A stretch of 16,008 nucleotides of DNA from Bacteroidia bacterium (GTDB lineage: Bacteria; Bacteroidota; Bacteroidia; Bacteroidales; UBA5342), in assembly GCA_030433225.1 (NCBI GenBank), contig JAUIMD010000005.1, forward strand, positions 1-16,008. Reading direction: 5' to 3'. The translations under genes and the position numbers were made by a program. The notes below the pieces were generated by a model. It saw only the letters and a program-made list of their open reading frames with translations. It was not told where the DNA came from and did no database searches. Each line of letters opens with the position of its first letter. The stretch's first letter is position 1. This document shows positions 1-6,901 of this stretch, in pieces.

Positions 1-922
1 ATCTGATGGATTGGTAACTGTAAATGCGTTGAATTGTTTCTGCAAACATATCGACCACCGAGAGTGTCACCACTTTATCAGAAACCTTGTCACGTGGGAT
101 GGAGTCGGTGAAAGTGATGGAGTGCATCAAAGAATTTTCGATACGTTCGTAGGCCGGGCCACTTACCACACCATGCGATGCAAAGGCTCTTACCGAAATT
201 GCTCCGGCATTCATCATTAAATCAGCGGCTTTCGTAATGGTTCCGGCGGTGTCTACCATGTCGTCAATTAATATCACGTTTTTGCCTTTCACATCTCCAA
301 TAATGCGCATCTCTTCCACCGAGTTGGCTTTTTCGCGATGCTTGTGACAAATTACCATGGGAGCCTTCAGGTATTTGGCATAGGCGTGTGTTCGTTTTAC
401 GCCACCGGCATCAGGGCTGGCCACTACCAGGTTGGGCAGATTCAGTTGCTGAATATAGGGCAGGTAAATATTAGAAGCATACAGGTGATCTACCGGGCAG
501 TCGAAAAATCCTTGAATCTGGTCGGCATGCAGGTCCATGGTTAGCAGGCGGTTTAGGCCGGCTACGCCCAGCATGTCGGCCACCAGTTTTGCACCAATAG
601 AAATGCGGGGTTTGTCCTTACGGTCCTGCCGTGCCCAACCGAAATACGGAATAACTGCGGTTATGTTTTTGGCGGAAGCCCGTTTGGCAGCATCCACCAT
701 CAGCAATAGTTCCATTAAATTGTCTGTATTGGGAAATGTCGATTGAATGAGGAAAACATGCGATCCGCGGATGGACTCTTCGTAGGACACCATAAATTCG
801 CCATCGGAAAAATGTTGCACATTCATTTGGCCCAATTCTACTCCCAGGCTTTTGCAAATCTTTTCGCCAAGGTACTGGGTGGCACCTCCGGCAAAGATTT
901 TAATAGGGGCTTTTCTGCTCAA
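1..922 (-). CDS. prs: Ribose-phosphate pyrophosphokinase (PRPP synthase), C-terminus cut by window edge
   Basis: Makes PRPP from ribose 5-phosphate and ATP in the cytoplasm, feeding purine, pyrimidine, His, Trp and NAD synthesis. Reading the minus strand gives about 307 codons of an uninterrupted PRPP synthase. It has the N-terminal KIFAGG segment, FSDGEF, the ATP-loop FGWARQDRKDKPR, the DLHADQIQGFF segment and the PRPP-binding loop VILIDDMVDTAGT. The family is usually 310-320 aa, so only a few C-terminal residues lie beyond base 1. No in-frame ATG exists near the N-terminus; the first in-frame Met codon is about residue 31, inside the conserved domain. A TTG at 920-922 gives MSRKAPIKIFAGG, which aligns with the usual family start. 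An AGGAG (minus strand, 942-946) lies 19 bases upstream, too far to help. It sits 104 bases downstream of engB on the same strand, so cotranscription is possible. Function is certain; the start is inferred. Confidence 0.95.
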   Translation of the reverse strand, partial: MSRKAPIKIFAGGATQYLGEKICKSLGVELGQMNVQHFSDGEFMVSYEESIRGSHVFLIQSTFPNTDNLMELLLMVDAAKRASAKNITAVIPYFGWARQDRKDKPRISIGAKLVADMLGVAGLNRLLTMDLHADQIQGFFDCPVDHLYASNIYLPYIQQLNLPNLVVASPDAGGVKRTHAYAKYLKAPMVICHKHREKANSVEEMRIIGDVKGKNVILIDDMVDTAGTITKAADLMMNAGAISVRAFASHGVVSGPAYERIENSLMHSITFTDSIPRDKVSDKVVTLSVVDMFAETIQRIYSYQSIR

Positions 923-1026
923 AATTTTAAAGTTTTTGTTACTCCTAAATAGGGGCGGTAAATTTATAAATTCTTGGTTAATAATAATTTCAAAACTTCT
1001 GAATATTTCAGTTTTATTTCGAACAC

Positions 1027-1626
1027 TTACTGTAGCGTTGCATTGATGCTGCTGATGTAATTTAATACATCCTCCTTACCCGTAGCTGTTTTTGATGAGG
1101 TTAAAAATATAGGGGGAAGGGTCTCCCACTCCTTTGCCAGTTCGGCCTTGAATACCTCGATGTTTGCCGAAATTTTTGCCTTTGAGTCCTTATCCGTTTT
1201 TGTGAACAGGATGGAAAACGGAACCCCTAAGGTACCTACCGAACGAATGAAATCCAGGTCGATTTGCTGGGGCTTTAAGCGGCTGTCGATTAAAATAAAT
1301 AAATTGGTGAGCTGTTCGCGCGACTCAATATACCGGGTAATGATTTTTCCAAATTCCGAACGCATGGACTTTGAACTCTTGGCGTATCCATAACCGGGTA
1401 AATCCACCAGGTACCAATTGTCATTAATAATAAAGTGATTAATCAATTTGGTTTTTCCCGGTTTGGATGAGGTCATGGCCAGCTTGCTATGGCCGGTAAG
1501 CATATTGATAAGGGACGATTTTCCTACGTTCGATCGGCCAATAAATGCATATTCCGGTAAGTTATCACTGGGGCAGTGAGCCAGTTTGGTGTTGCTGATG
1601 ACGAACTTTGCGGATTTTATGATCAT
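1027..1626 (-). CDS. engB: Ribosome biogenesis GTP-binding protein EngB/YsxC/YihA
   Basis: A 199-aa TRAFAC-class GTPase that acts in late assembly of the large ribosomal subunit; full length for the family. G motifs are all present: G1 GRSNVGKSS at residues 30-38, G2 Thr in PGKTK near residue 59, G3 DLPGYG at 75-80, G4 TKTD at 142-145 and G5 TSSK at 176-179. The signature NHFxxN between G2 and G3 is typical of EngB. The ATG at 1626 lies 16 bases from an exact TAnnTTTG box (1643-1650), which supports this start. The gene follows rpsP on the same strand, but a strong terminator separates them, so it probably has its own promoter. prs lies downstream. Confidence 0.96.
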   Translation of the reverse strand: MIIKSAKFVISNTKLAHCPSDNLPEYAFIGRSNVGKSSLINMLTGHSKLAMTSSKPGKTKLINHFIINDNWYLVDLPGYGYAKSSKSMRSEFGKIITRYIESREQLTNLFILIDSRLKPQQIDLDFIRSVGTLGVPFSILFTKTDKDSKAKISANIEVFKAELAKEWETLPPIFLTSSKTATGKEDVLNYISSINATLQ

Positions 1627-1642
1627 GCCGGATGATTTTGCT

Positions 1643-1650
1643 CAAAGATA
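1643..1650 (-). promoter_or_regulatory. Bacteroidota -7 box upstream of engB
   Basis: On the minus strand this reads TATCTTTG, an exact match to the Bacteroidota -7 consensus TAnnTTTG, 16 bases before the engB ATG. No clear -33 TTG was seen at the usual distance, so the call rests on the -7 box and its position. Confidence 0.55.
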
Positions 1651-1705
1651 GTAATTTGCCGTTTGTGTAGTACGAAACTTTGGGTTTGGATGGGGCGCAG
1701 GGTGG

Positions 1706-1745
1706 ATAAAAAAAAGAGGCTGTTTATGCGTAAAACAGCCTCTTT
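1706..1745 (-). terminator. Rho-independent terminator of rpsP
   Basis: A perfect 13-bp stem (1713-1725 with 1733-1745) and a 7-base loop, followed on the minus strand by an uninterrupted run of T (complement of the A tract at 1708-1715). It begins 21 bases past the rpsP stop codon and separates rpsP from engB. Confidence 0.92.
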
Positions 1746-1765
1746 AAAATGTTATCAAAATGAAA

Positions 1766-2341
1766 TTATTCTGCGTTTTCTTCCGTTGCTTCTGCCTCAC
1801 CGGCTTCCGTTTCTTCGGTAGCAGCTTCGGCCTCAGCTTCTGCTTTGGCTTTTTCTGCTTCAGCCTCTGCTTCAGCAGCTAAAGCTGCTTTTTTTGCATT
1901 AATATCGGCTAAACGCGCTTCATTCACTTTGCTTTCAATTTCCATGCGCTCTTTGTTTGCAGCTTCTGCTTTTTCTGAAACGCTGGTTTTGTAAGCTTCA
2001 TTTGATTTTTGTTTGTCCGCCACCCAGGCTTCAAAACGTTTGTCGGCTTCTGCTTCGTCAAAAGCACCTTTTTTCACACCATTAACAAGGTGTTTTTTCA
2101 AAAGTACGCCCTCTTTTGATAAAATAGAGCGAACAGTGTCGGTAGGTTGAGCGCCATTCAGAACCCAATGAAGAGCTCTTTCAAAATCTAAGTCGATCGT
2201 AGCAGGATCGTTGTTGGGATTGTAAGAACCAATCCTTTCAGTAAACCTGCCATCTCGTGGCGCCCTGCTGTCAGCTACCACAATGTGGTAGAAAGCATAA
2301 TTTTTACGTCCATGACGTGCTAATCTGATCTTTGTTGGCAT
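1766..2341 (-). CDS. rpsP: 30S ribosomal protein S16 with long acidic C-terminal tail
   Basis: Component of the small ribosomal subunit. Residues 1 to about 85 are the S16 fold: it opens MPTKIRLARHGRK, continues with YHIVVADSRAPRDGRFIERIG-like sequence (here RFTERIGSYNP), and has the LNGAQPTDTVRSILSKEGVL segment. S16 is about 80-90 aa in many bacteria. This one is 191 aa because of a Lys-rich stretch followed by an Ala/Glu-rich tail (about 145-191) that looks helical or disordered. Such extensions are common in Bacteroidota S16. The ATG at 2341 matches the conserved N-terminus exactly and is preceded by a -7 box at 2379-2386. In many bacteria rimM and trmD follow rpsP; here a terminator follows at once and the next gene is engB, so this copy appears monocistronic. 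Confidence 0.97.
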   Translation of the reverse strand: MPTKIRLARHGRKNYAFYHIVVADSRAPRDGRFTERIGSYNPNNDPATIDLDFERALHWVLNGAQPTDTVRSILSKEGVLLKKHLVNGVKKGAFDEAEADKRFEAWVADKQKSNEAYKTSVSEKAEAANKERMEIESKVNEARLADINAKKAALAAEAEAEAEKAKAEAEAEAATEETEAGEAEATEENAE

Positions 2342-2378
2342 TGAAATTTATTTTTGTTCAACCTTAAATTTGAGGCTG

Positions 2379-2386
2379 CAAAGGTA
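2379..2386 (-). promoter_or_regulatory. Bacteroidota -7 box upstream of rpsP
   Basis: On the minus strand this is TACCTTTG, an exact TAnnTTTG, predicting a leader of about 30 bases before the rpsP ATG. The region just upstream is A/T-rich without a clear -33 TTG. Confidence 0.6.
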
Positions 2387-2614
2387 ATCTTTTTTTTATC
2401 GTAAAAAATACGTTTGCCTAAAAATACCTCATTTGGCCACATATCTTCGGTTTCGCAGGGGAGTACCACGCAAAAAAGAGGATGGTGTTTGCGTAAGTCT
2501 ATATTATTTGTTTAATTCGAAGCTATTGAAGATGTGCCATAAACTATTGGTAGTGAGTGACTGGTAAGTTCTGGCAAAGGCGAGATGATGTTTTATCCGT
2601 AAAAATAGCCGACG
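2387..2614. other. Divergent intergenic region between rpsP and the response regulator
   Basis: About 270 bases lie between the two start codons; no gene was seen. On the plus strand an exact TAnnTTTG (TACGTTTG, 2409-2416) could be a promoter for the response regulator with a leader of about 190 bases, but no -33 TTG accompanies it, so this is weak. No convincing terminator or repeat was found. Confidence 0.4.
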
Positions 2615-3448
2615 ATGACAAAGCGAATTTTAGTGGTGGATGATGAACCGCAGAATATTTCCATTATAGCAGAAATACTGGAGCGGAAGGATTATGAGAT
2701 TTTTGCAGCCCTGAATGGTGATTCTGCCGTTAAAATTGCAGAAGAAAAATTGCCCGATCTCATTATTATGGATTGGGATATGCCGATCATGAATGGTATA
2801 GAGGCAACTAAATTGTTGAAAAAAAAGACCAGCACTCAAAATATACCGGTAATTATTATTTCAGGGGTTATGGTAAAATCCGAAAACCTGAACATGGCCC
2901 TGGAGGCCGGGGCTATTGATTTTGTACGCAAGCCAGTGGATGAAATTGAGCTTATAGCCCGTGCACGTTCCATGTTGATGTTGTCGTCCTATTACAAGCA
3001 AACCGTTGATTTAAAAAACAGAGAGTTGCTAACGGTAACCATGAAGCTCTCAAAAAACAACGAATATTTAACCTATTTGCAGGAGAGGCTAACCGAAATC
3101 AGCCATGGAGAAGATCAGGAAGTAGTGCCCGTTAAGGCAAAGATTAATCAAGTGATTCGCGATATTAATTTTAAAGTAAAAAGTGATTCGTGGAGTCAGT
3201 TCGAAAACTATTTTAATAAAGTACACCCTAAGTTTACGCAAAACCTGCTGAATATCCATCCGGGCTTATCGCCCAACGACATTAAATTGTGTTCTTTTCT
3301 GGTGTTGAATCTTGATACAAAAGAAATTGCATCCATCGTCAATCAAAAATCAAACAGTATACGAATAGCGCGTACACGGCTGCGCAAAAAGCTTAACCTG
3401 AAACAGGAAGAAAGCCTTGTATCCTACCTTTTGTCGGTAGCAGTGTAG
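2615..3448 (+). CDS. Orphan response regulator: receiver domain, coiled-coil linker, LuxR-like HTH
   Basis: 277 aa. Residues 1 to about 122 are a CheY-like receiver domain: acidic pair D9/D10, predicted phosphoacceptor D53 in IIMDWDMP, switch residue S83 and the conserved Lys K106 in a VRKP motif. Residues about 125-200 are charged and helical, probably a coiled-coil or dimerisation linker. Residues 215-277 form a LuxR/GerE-like winged or tetrahelical HTH of the type common at the end of Bacteroidota sensor-regulators: HPGLSPNDIKLCSFL, then TKEIASIVNQ, a recognition-helix region around SIRIARTRLRKKL, and a final ESLVSYLL helix. It is therefore probably a phosphorylation-controlled DNA-binding protein. 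No histidine kinase gene is adjacent, so its partner is unknown. The hsp20 gene follows 193 bases downstream on the same strand, but has its own promoter signals. Confidence 0.88.
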   Translation: MTKRILVVDDEPQNISIIAEILERKDYEIFAALNGDSAVKIAEEKLPDLIIMDWDMPIMNGIEATKLLKKKTSTQNIPVIIISGVMVKSENLNMALEAGAIDFVRKPVDEIELIARARSMLMLSSYYKQTVDLKNRELLTVTMKLSKNNEYLTYLQERLTEISHGEDQEVVPVKAKINQVIRDINFKVKSDSWSQFENYFNKVHPKFTQNLLNIHPGLSPNDIKLCSFLVLNLDTKEIASIVNQKSNSIRIARTRLRKKLNLKQEESLVSYLLSVAV

Positions 3449-3554
3449 GGGCAGCAATTCAAATGCAGGTGCATCTTGGGCGAATGATGACAATGTGGCG
3501 CTTAAAAATCCCTAAAGTAGACATATTGACAGGGCTAAAGATTAAGAAACTGCA

Positions 3555-3571
3555 TTGTTTTCCGAAAACAA
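3555..3571. promoter_or_regulatory. 17-base palindrome abutting the hsp20 promoter
   Basis: TTGTTTT and AAAACAA are perfect 7-base arms around a CCG centre. The palindrome ends five bases before the -24 part of the sigma-54-like site, so a bound protein would touch or overlap polymerase. It could be an operator. Alternatively, its TTG could be a -33 element for an ordinary Bacteroidota promoter using the nearby TACCCTTTG. Confidence 0.45.
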
Positions 3572-3575
3572 AATT

Positions 3576-3591
3576 TGGCGTACCCTTTGCG
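3576..3591 (+). promoter_or_regulatory. Sigma-54-like -24/-12 promoter of hsp20
   Basis: The sequence TGGCGTACCCTTTGCG fits the RpoN pattern TGGCAC-N5-TTGC. GG is at 3577-3578 and GC at 3589-3590, with exactly the required 12-base spacing; the TGGC and TTGC cores are intact. Transcription would start near 3602, giving a leader of about 40 bases. Mismatches are in the less conserved AC positions. A TAnnTTTG-like box with one extra base (TACCCTTTG, 3581-3589) overlaps it and is the main alternative reading. Confidence 0.5.
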
Positions 3592-3628
3592 TAGTTCCCC
3601 TTCAGAAATTAAAACTTAATTAAATTTT

Positions 3629-3633
3629 GGAGG
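3629..3633 (+). promoter_or_regulatory. Shine-Dalgarno GGAGG that sets the hsp20 start
   Basis: GGAGG lies 8 bases before the ATG at 3642. Strong sites like this are uncommon in Bacteroidota. It overlaps an upstream in-frame TTG (3627-3629), which rules out that TTG as the start. Confidence 0.75.
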
Positions 3634-3641
3634 ATAAAATT

Positions 3642-4073
3642 ATGATGACTTTAGCAAGAGTAAACAGAAACAAAGGGTATTATGAACCAGATTTTTTTGG
3701 AGGTGTGTTGGATACTTTCCTAAATGGCGGTGAGGTTGTTGCCAACAAAAAATCCGTTCCTGTAAATGTGAGGGAAACGGATCAGGCATTTGAAATCCAG
3801 TTTTCTTTAGCTGGATACGACAAGGAAGATGTTGCCATTAACGTAGAGAAGCATGTTCTCACGGTAACCGGGACGGAAAGAAAGGCGGAAGAAGAAGCAG
3901 GTAAGTACACCCGCAAAGAATTTGAATTAAAAGGTTTTGAGCGTTCCTTTAAACTGCCTGAAATCGTAGAAGAAGAAAAGATAGAGGCAGGATTTAAAAA
4001 TGGGATTTTAAGTATAACTGTTCCTAAAAAAGAGCCCGTAAAGCCAGTGTCAATTCAAATTGATGTAAAATAA
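3642..4073 (+). CDS. Small heat-shock protein, Hsp20/alpha-crystallin family
   Basis: 143 aa with the ATG at 3642; a second ATG follows immediately. It is an ATP-independent holdase chaperone that binds unfolding proteins in the cytoplasm and assembles into oligomers. A variable N-terminal arm (1 to about 38) precedes the alpha-crystallin domain (about 39-128), which has PVNVRETDQAFEI, the EFELKGFERSFKLP stretch and the diagnostic AGFKNGILSITVPK end. The C-terminal tail carries an I-x-I motif (I138, I140) that normally docks between dimers. Length is normal. Control looks elaborate for a single gene: a sigma-54-like site, an adjacent palindrome and a strong ribosome binding site upstream, and a strong terminator downstream, so it is probably transcribed alone. 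Confidence 0.95.
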   Translation: MMTLARVNRNKGYYEPDFFGGVLDTFLNGGEVVANKKSVPVNVRETDQAFEIQFSLAGYDKEDVAINVEKHVLTVTGTERKAEEEAGKYTRKEFELKGFERSFKLPEIVEEEKIEAGFKNGILSITVPKKEPVKPVSIQIDVK

Positions 4074-4097
4074 CATCTGTGGACATATCAGGTATAA

Positions 4098-4133
4098 CAA
4101 AAGAGCGCCAACGAGCGCTCTTTTGCATTTTTT
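4098..4133 (+). terminator. Rho-independent terminator of hsp20
   Basis: A perfect 11-bp stem (4098-4108 with 4115-4125) with a 6-base loop is followed by a T run at 4128-4133. It lies 25 bases after the hsp20 stop, between convergent genes. The opposite strand lacks a good T run, so it probably acts mainly for hsp20. Confidence 0.88.
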
Positions 4134-4163
4134 GAAACTGTAAGTACGAACTAAAGTGTCTAA

Positions 4164-4625
4164 TTATTTCATAAGTTCAGGCACGTATGAAGCAATTAAT
4201 TGTAGGTATTCTTTTTCGCTTTTTGGACTTTGTGTGATTACCTTTTGGTGAAGAAATGCCTTGCGGTTTAATTTCTCATACATCGCTTCCTTTGGTATGG
4301 AAGCTTCTTCCGGAAGTACATAGGCAACTCCAAATGCATTGCCTTTAAGTTGGTACATAACTTCAAAGTCCGGTGACGATACTATAAAGTTTTTGGTTTC
4401 CTTTTCCTCGGTAATTCTTACTTGTAATGGGGTGTCCATCGTTTCGAAATAGATGGTGTACTTGTTGTCTGTTGCCATTAATTTGCTGGATTGTGTGCTA
4501 CTGCTGTTGGATGCGGCCTCGATAGTGTAGGCGTTTTCAGTGTTGGTTTTGTTGTTTGCTTCTGCTGAAAAGCTGACTATAAGGGCGGTAAGAAATGTGG
4601 CGGAAATTACTTTGATTGTTTTCAT
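4164..4625 (-). CDS. Exported protein of unknown function
   Basis: 153 aa. I do not recognise a family. The N-terminus MKTIKVISATFLTALIVSFSA is a typical Sec signal peptide (basic start, hydrophobic core, small residues at a cut near residue 22), with no lipobox Cys. A Ser/Thr/Asn-rich linker (about 24-50) is followed by a compact region with predicted strands, including KYTIYFETMD, LQVRITEEKE and FEVMYQLKGNAFGVAYVL, then a helical end (about 112-153). There are no cysteines and no membrane segments in the mature part. It is probably periplasmic or secreted. An exact -7 box (4676-4683) sits 50 bases upstream, so it is likely transcribed alone. The product is real by its signal peptide and promoter; its function is open. 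Confidence 0.8.
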   Translation of the reverse strand: MKTIKVISATFLTALIVSFSAEANNKTNTENAYTIEAASNSSSTQSSKLMATDNKYTIYFETMDTPLQVRITEEKETKNFIVSSPDFEVMYQLKGNAFGVAYVLPEEASIPKEAMYEKLNRKAFLHQKVITQSPKSEKEYLQLIASYVPELMK

Positions 4626-4675
4626 GATGTTGCTGTTGATGTTTGTTTGACTTAATTGTTTGTAAAACTTTGCAT

Positions 4676-4683
4676 CAAAACTA
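4676..4683 (-). promoter_or_regulatory. Bacteroidota -7 box upstream of the 4164-4625 gene
   Basis: On the minus strand this is TAGTTTTG, an exact TAnnTTTG, 50 bases before the ATG at 4625. No -33 TTG at standard spacing was seen. Confidence 0.5.
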
Positions 4684-4896
4684 CGGCGGTTTGTGCGTTT
4701 CAGCCACGCTTAGTCGGCCAACGACGCAATAAAATAGGCGATTTGCACCTATTGCTTTGTCAACACCGTTGCTGGAAAATTAGGTGCAATGTCACCTGCA
4801 TCGGTCAATAGCGAGGATTTTGGCGTGGGTGGCGATACGTGCCAGTACTGCGGAATAATGGTCGTACTTAATGGTGTAATGTGTGTGCTGCAGTTG
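4684..4896. other. Intergenic region with a 9-bp inverted repeat
   Basis: Lies between the end of the COG3014-like gene and the promoter of the 4164-4625 gene. TTGCACCTA (4743-4751) is the exact reverse complement of TAGGTGCAA (4781-4789), with 29 bases between. It could be a weak stem ending the upstream operon, but no T run follows on the minus strand. An open frame running back into the preceding gene has no family resemblance and was not called. Confidence 0.35.
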
Positions 4897-6285
4897 CTAT
4901 TTGTTGGGTTCAAATGCGCCCAGCGAGTAAAAAGGGTAAATTTGGGTACTTCCTTTTTTAACATTCACCTGCAGTTGGTGGGTTTCTTCTTTGGGGCCAT
5001 GTAGCGTGAATGAAATGGTTTGCTCGCCAGGTGCTACCGGTATGCGGGTGTAATACAGGCTGTGCGGAATGGTTTGCCAGTTACGGGTGTCGGCTCCTTC
5101 GGTGGCAGATGCGGTAATGCTCAGCGCTGCACCCAGTAGCGGACTGTCGGCACTTTGCCCAATCTGGTGGGCGGCAACTTGCTTTAGTGCCACTCGAATT
5201 AAAGAGGTGCTGAATTCTTTCATCATTCGCTCTTCCAATACTTTATAAGAAATGGCATTAATGTTTTCAGCCAATTGAAGCGGATAGTTTTGTGTATTGT
5301 AGGATGCGGTTGCACTGGTGAACCAGGGTTTGCGGGTAGCATAGCGCGGAAAAACGGCTTTAATCCAAGTAACGCCCTGTAGGTCCTGGTTGCCAACATA
5401 AAACGGGAAAGCGTAGCCATACTCATTGTTCACAAACTCTACCCATCCGTTATTCAAGTAAATAAGGGTAAAGTTTATGCCCCATTCTTCCTTAACCGGT
5501 CCCATGCCGTTGTTCCATAATATAACCACGCTGGATTCTTTTTCGGCAGGGGTGTAGTTCAGTTTAAAGGTGGATTCGTAGTGTAGCTTTTCTTCGTGCA
5601 TGCCGGCCAGGGTAGCGGTTCGAACAAGGTCTTCTTTTAGTTGGTCGGGACTTCCAAACCCGAAAAGGTCCCGATAGTCTTTTTCGTATATTTCATAGGC
5701 GTTGCGGTAAGCAATAAAAGCATCGTTGTAGCCTTGGTTGGTTTCATAAATCATCCCAATTAGCACGTGCATAAACGCGTCACGTTTGTATTTTTTGTCG
5801 CTTTTGTATTTGTCGCTTAGGCGTTGCAGGTTTAGGTTTAACCGGCGTGCTTCCACCAGTGCCTCATCGGTTTGCCCCAGCATGTAATAATTTAAGGCCT
5901 TGTAGTAATGAATCAGAAGTATCTCATGATCTTCGCCGTAATAGGTGCTGAGGTTGGGATTGAGAAGGAAGGCGGCTCCCTGTTCCAGAATTTTCTTTTG
6001 GGCATCTTCCACAAATAAATCGGCCCGGTTAAAATAATCGTTGCTGGCATTAAAATCACCTTTCAGGTGTTCCACCATTCCACCATTTACATAATAAAGA
6101 AACTTGTTTCTGCCTGATTCAAATTTTTTATTTTCTTCAATAAATTTCTCGGCCTGCTCAAACTGACCCGATGAAATGCTTTTGTTGAAGTTGTAGGTTT
6201 TCTGATAAAAAGATGGTTTTGTACAGCCGCCTAACAGAAGCAAGCTGATACAAAACCATGCAAAATTTTTGGGTGGAAAAATCAC
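4897..6285 (-). CDS. COG3014-type TPR lipoprotein
   Basis: 462 aa. A short lipoprotein signal ends in LLLLGGC with Cys21 as the lipidation site, so the protein is probably anchored to a membrane facing the periplasm. Residues about 30-230 are helical repeats of TPR character (for example KALNYYMLGQTDEALVEARR and DAFIAYRNAYEIYEKDYRD), suggesting protein-protein contacts. The second half, about 240-460, is strand-rich and ends in a likely beta-sandwich (SFTLHGPKEETHQLQVNVK). The overall plan matches the uncharacterised COG3014 family, often found next to LpoB-like genes. Here it starts 11 bases after the LpoB-like stop on the same strand, so the two are almost certainly cotranscribed. Its biochemical role is not established. 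Confidence 0.82.
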   Translation of the reverse strand: MIFPPKNFAWFCISLLLLGGCTKPSFYQKTYNFNKSISSGQFEQAEKFIEENKKFESGRNKFLYYVNGGMVEHLKGDFNASNDYFNRADLFVEDAQKKILEQGAAFLLNPNLSTYYGEDHEILLIHYYKALNYYMLGQTDEALVEARRLNLNLQRLSDKYKSDKKYKRDAFMHVLIGMIYETNQGYNDAFIAYRNAYEIYEKDYRDLFGFGSPDQLKEDLVRTATLAGMHEEKLHYESTFKLNYTPAEKESSVVILWNNGMGPVKEEWGINFTLIYLNNGWVEFVNNEYGYAFPFYVGNQDLQGVTWIKAVFPRYATRKPWFTSATASYNTQNYPLQLAENINAISYKVLEERMMKEFSTSLIRVALKQVAAHQIGQSADSPLLGAALSITASATEGADTRNWQTIPHSLYYTRIPVAPGEQTISFTLHGPKEETHQLQVNVKKGSTQIYPFYSLGAFEPNK

Positions 6286-6296
6286 AAAGCCTGTGT

Positions 6297-6884
6297 TTAA
6301 TTCTTAACGTATTTTTTTATCTCCTTATCCCCAATCCAAACTTTTTCGGTGGATTCGAGGTCGGCCAGCTCAAGATTTACTTTGTACGAAATGGTTTTTT
6401 CCTTTTTGTATTCGTCCACAATGCTGTTGATGGTGCCAAACATAATAAAGTCGGCTCCAAGTTCACGAGCCAGTTTTTTCTTCGACTCTTCGGTGGCAAA
6501 ATCTTGCTGGCTGGCCAGTTCTTCTCTTATTTTTTGACGGAACATGGCATTTTCCACTACCCGTACTTTCCCCGAATTTATAAATGCACGTTCCACATCT
6601 TTAATAAATGTTTCGGAGGCTATGTGTTCGTGTGTTTTGTTGGTAACGTCGCCAACAATTACTACCGGAACTTTTCCGGCGTGGGCCTGTTGAAACCGGC
6701 TTAGCCAGGGGCGACTTAGTACATCGGCAATCATGGTTTCGGCCACCTGCCGCGAGTCGGTGTCGTTCCATCTTCCGCTAATGTCGGTTTGAGTATTTGG
6801 GTCAAGGCGGGTGACTTTTCTGGAGCAATCAGTAGTGAGGGCCAGAAAAACAGTGAGAATCAATACGTATGCAACGCGTTTCAT
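6297..6884 (-). CDS. lpoB: LpoB-like protein (penicillin-binding protein activator family)
   Basis: 195 aa from the ATG at 6884; an ATG two codons earlier (6890) is the alternative. In E. coli LpoB is an outer-membrane lipoprotein that activates the peptidoglycan synthase PBP1b. This protein has the family core: VPVVIVGDVTNKTHEHI, FIKDVERAFINSGKVRVVE, a helical RQKIREELASQQ segment, ARELGADFIMFGTINSI and a closing Y-K-V-N-L-E-L-ADLES strand. The signal region is followed by TTDC, where Asp at -1 departs from the normal lipobox [LVI][AST][GA]C, so lipidation is uncertain. It is flanked by the secreted lipocalin-like gene (about 17 bases upstream) and the COG3014-like gene (11 bases downstream). 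Whether it activates a PBP here is inference from family membership. Confidence 0.85.
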   Translation of the reverse strand: MKRVAYVLILTVFLALTTDCSRKVTRLDPNTQTDISGRWNDTDSRQVAETMIADVLSRPWLSRFQQAHAGKVPVVIVGDVTNKTHEHIASETFIKDVERAFINSGKVRVVENAMFRQKIREELASQQDFATEESKKKLARELGADFIMFGTINSIVDEYKKEKTISYKVNLELADLESTEKVWIGDKEIKKYVKN

Positions 6885-6901
6885 ATACATGTTCTTTATT
6901 G

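Noticed and set aside
2571..2590. Sigma-54 site upstream of the response regulator (TGG...GGC)
   Set aside because: The GG-GC spacing is one base short and the TTGC core is absent.
3627..3641. Longer hsp20 start at the TTG at 3627
   Set aside because: The TTG overlaps the GGAGG ribosome binding site; the ATG at 3642 is correctly spaced from it.
4090..4135. hsp20 terminator as bidirectional
   Set aside because: The opposite strand lacks a good T run, so only plus-strand function is supported.
4749..4964. Minus-strand ORF overlapping the end of the COG3014-like gene
   Set aside because: It starts within that gene in another frame and has low-complexity composition without recognisable features.
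6258..6704. Plus-strand ORF of 148 aa opposite the LpoB-like gene
   Set aside because: Phe/Cys-rich antisense shadow of a confidently identified gene.
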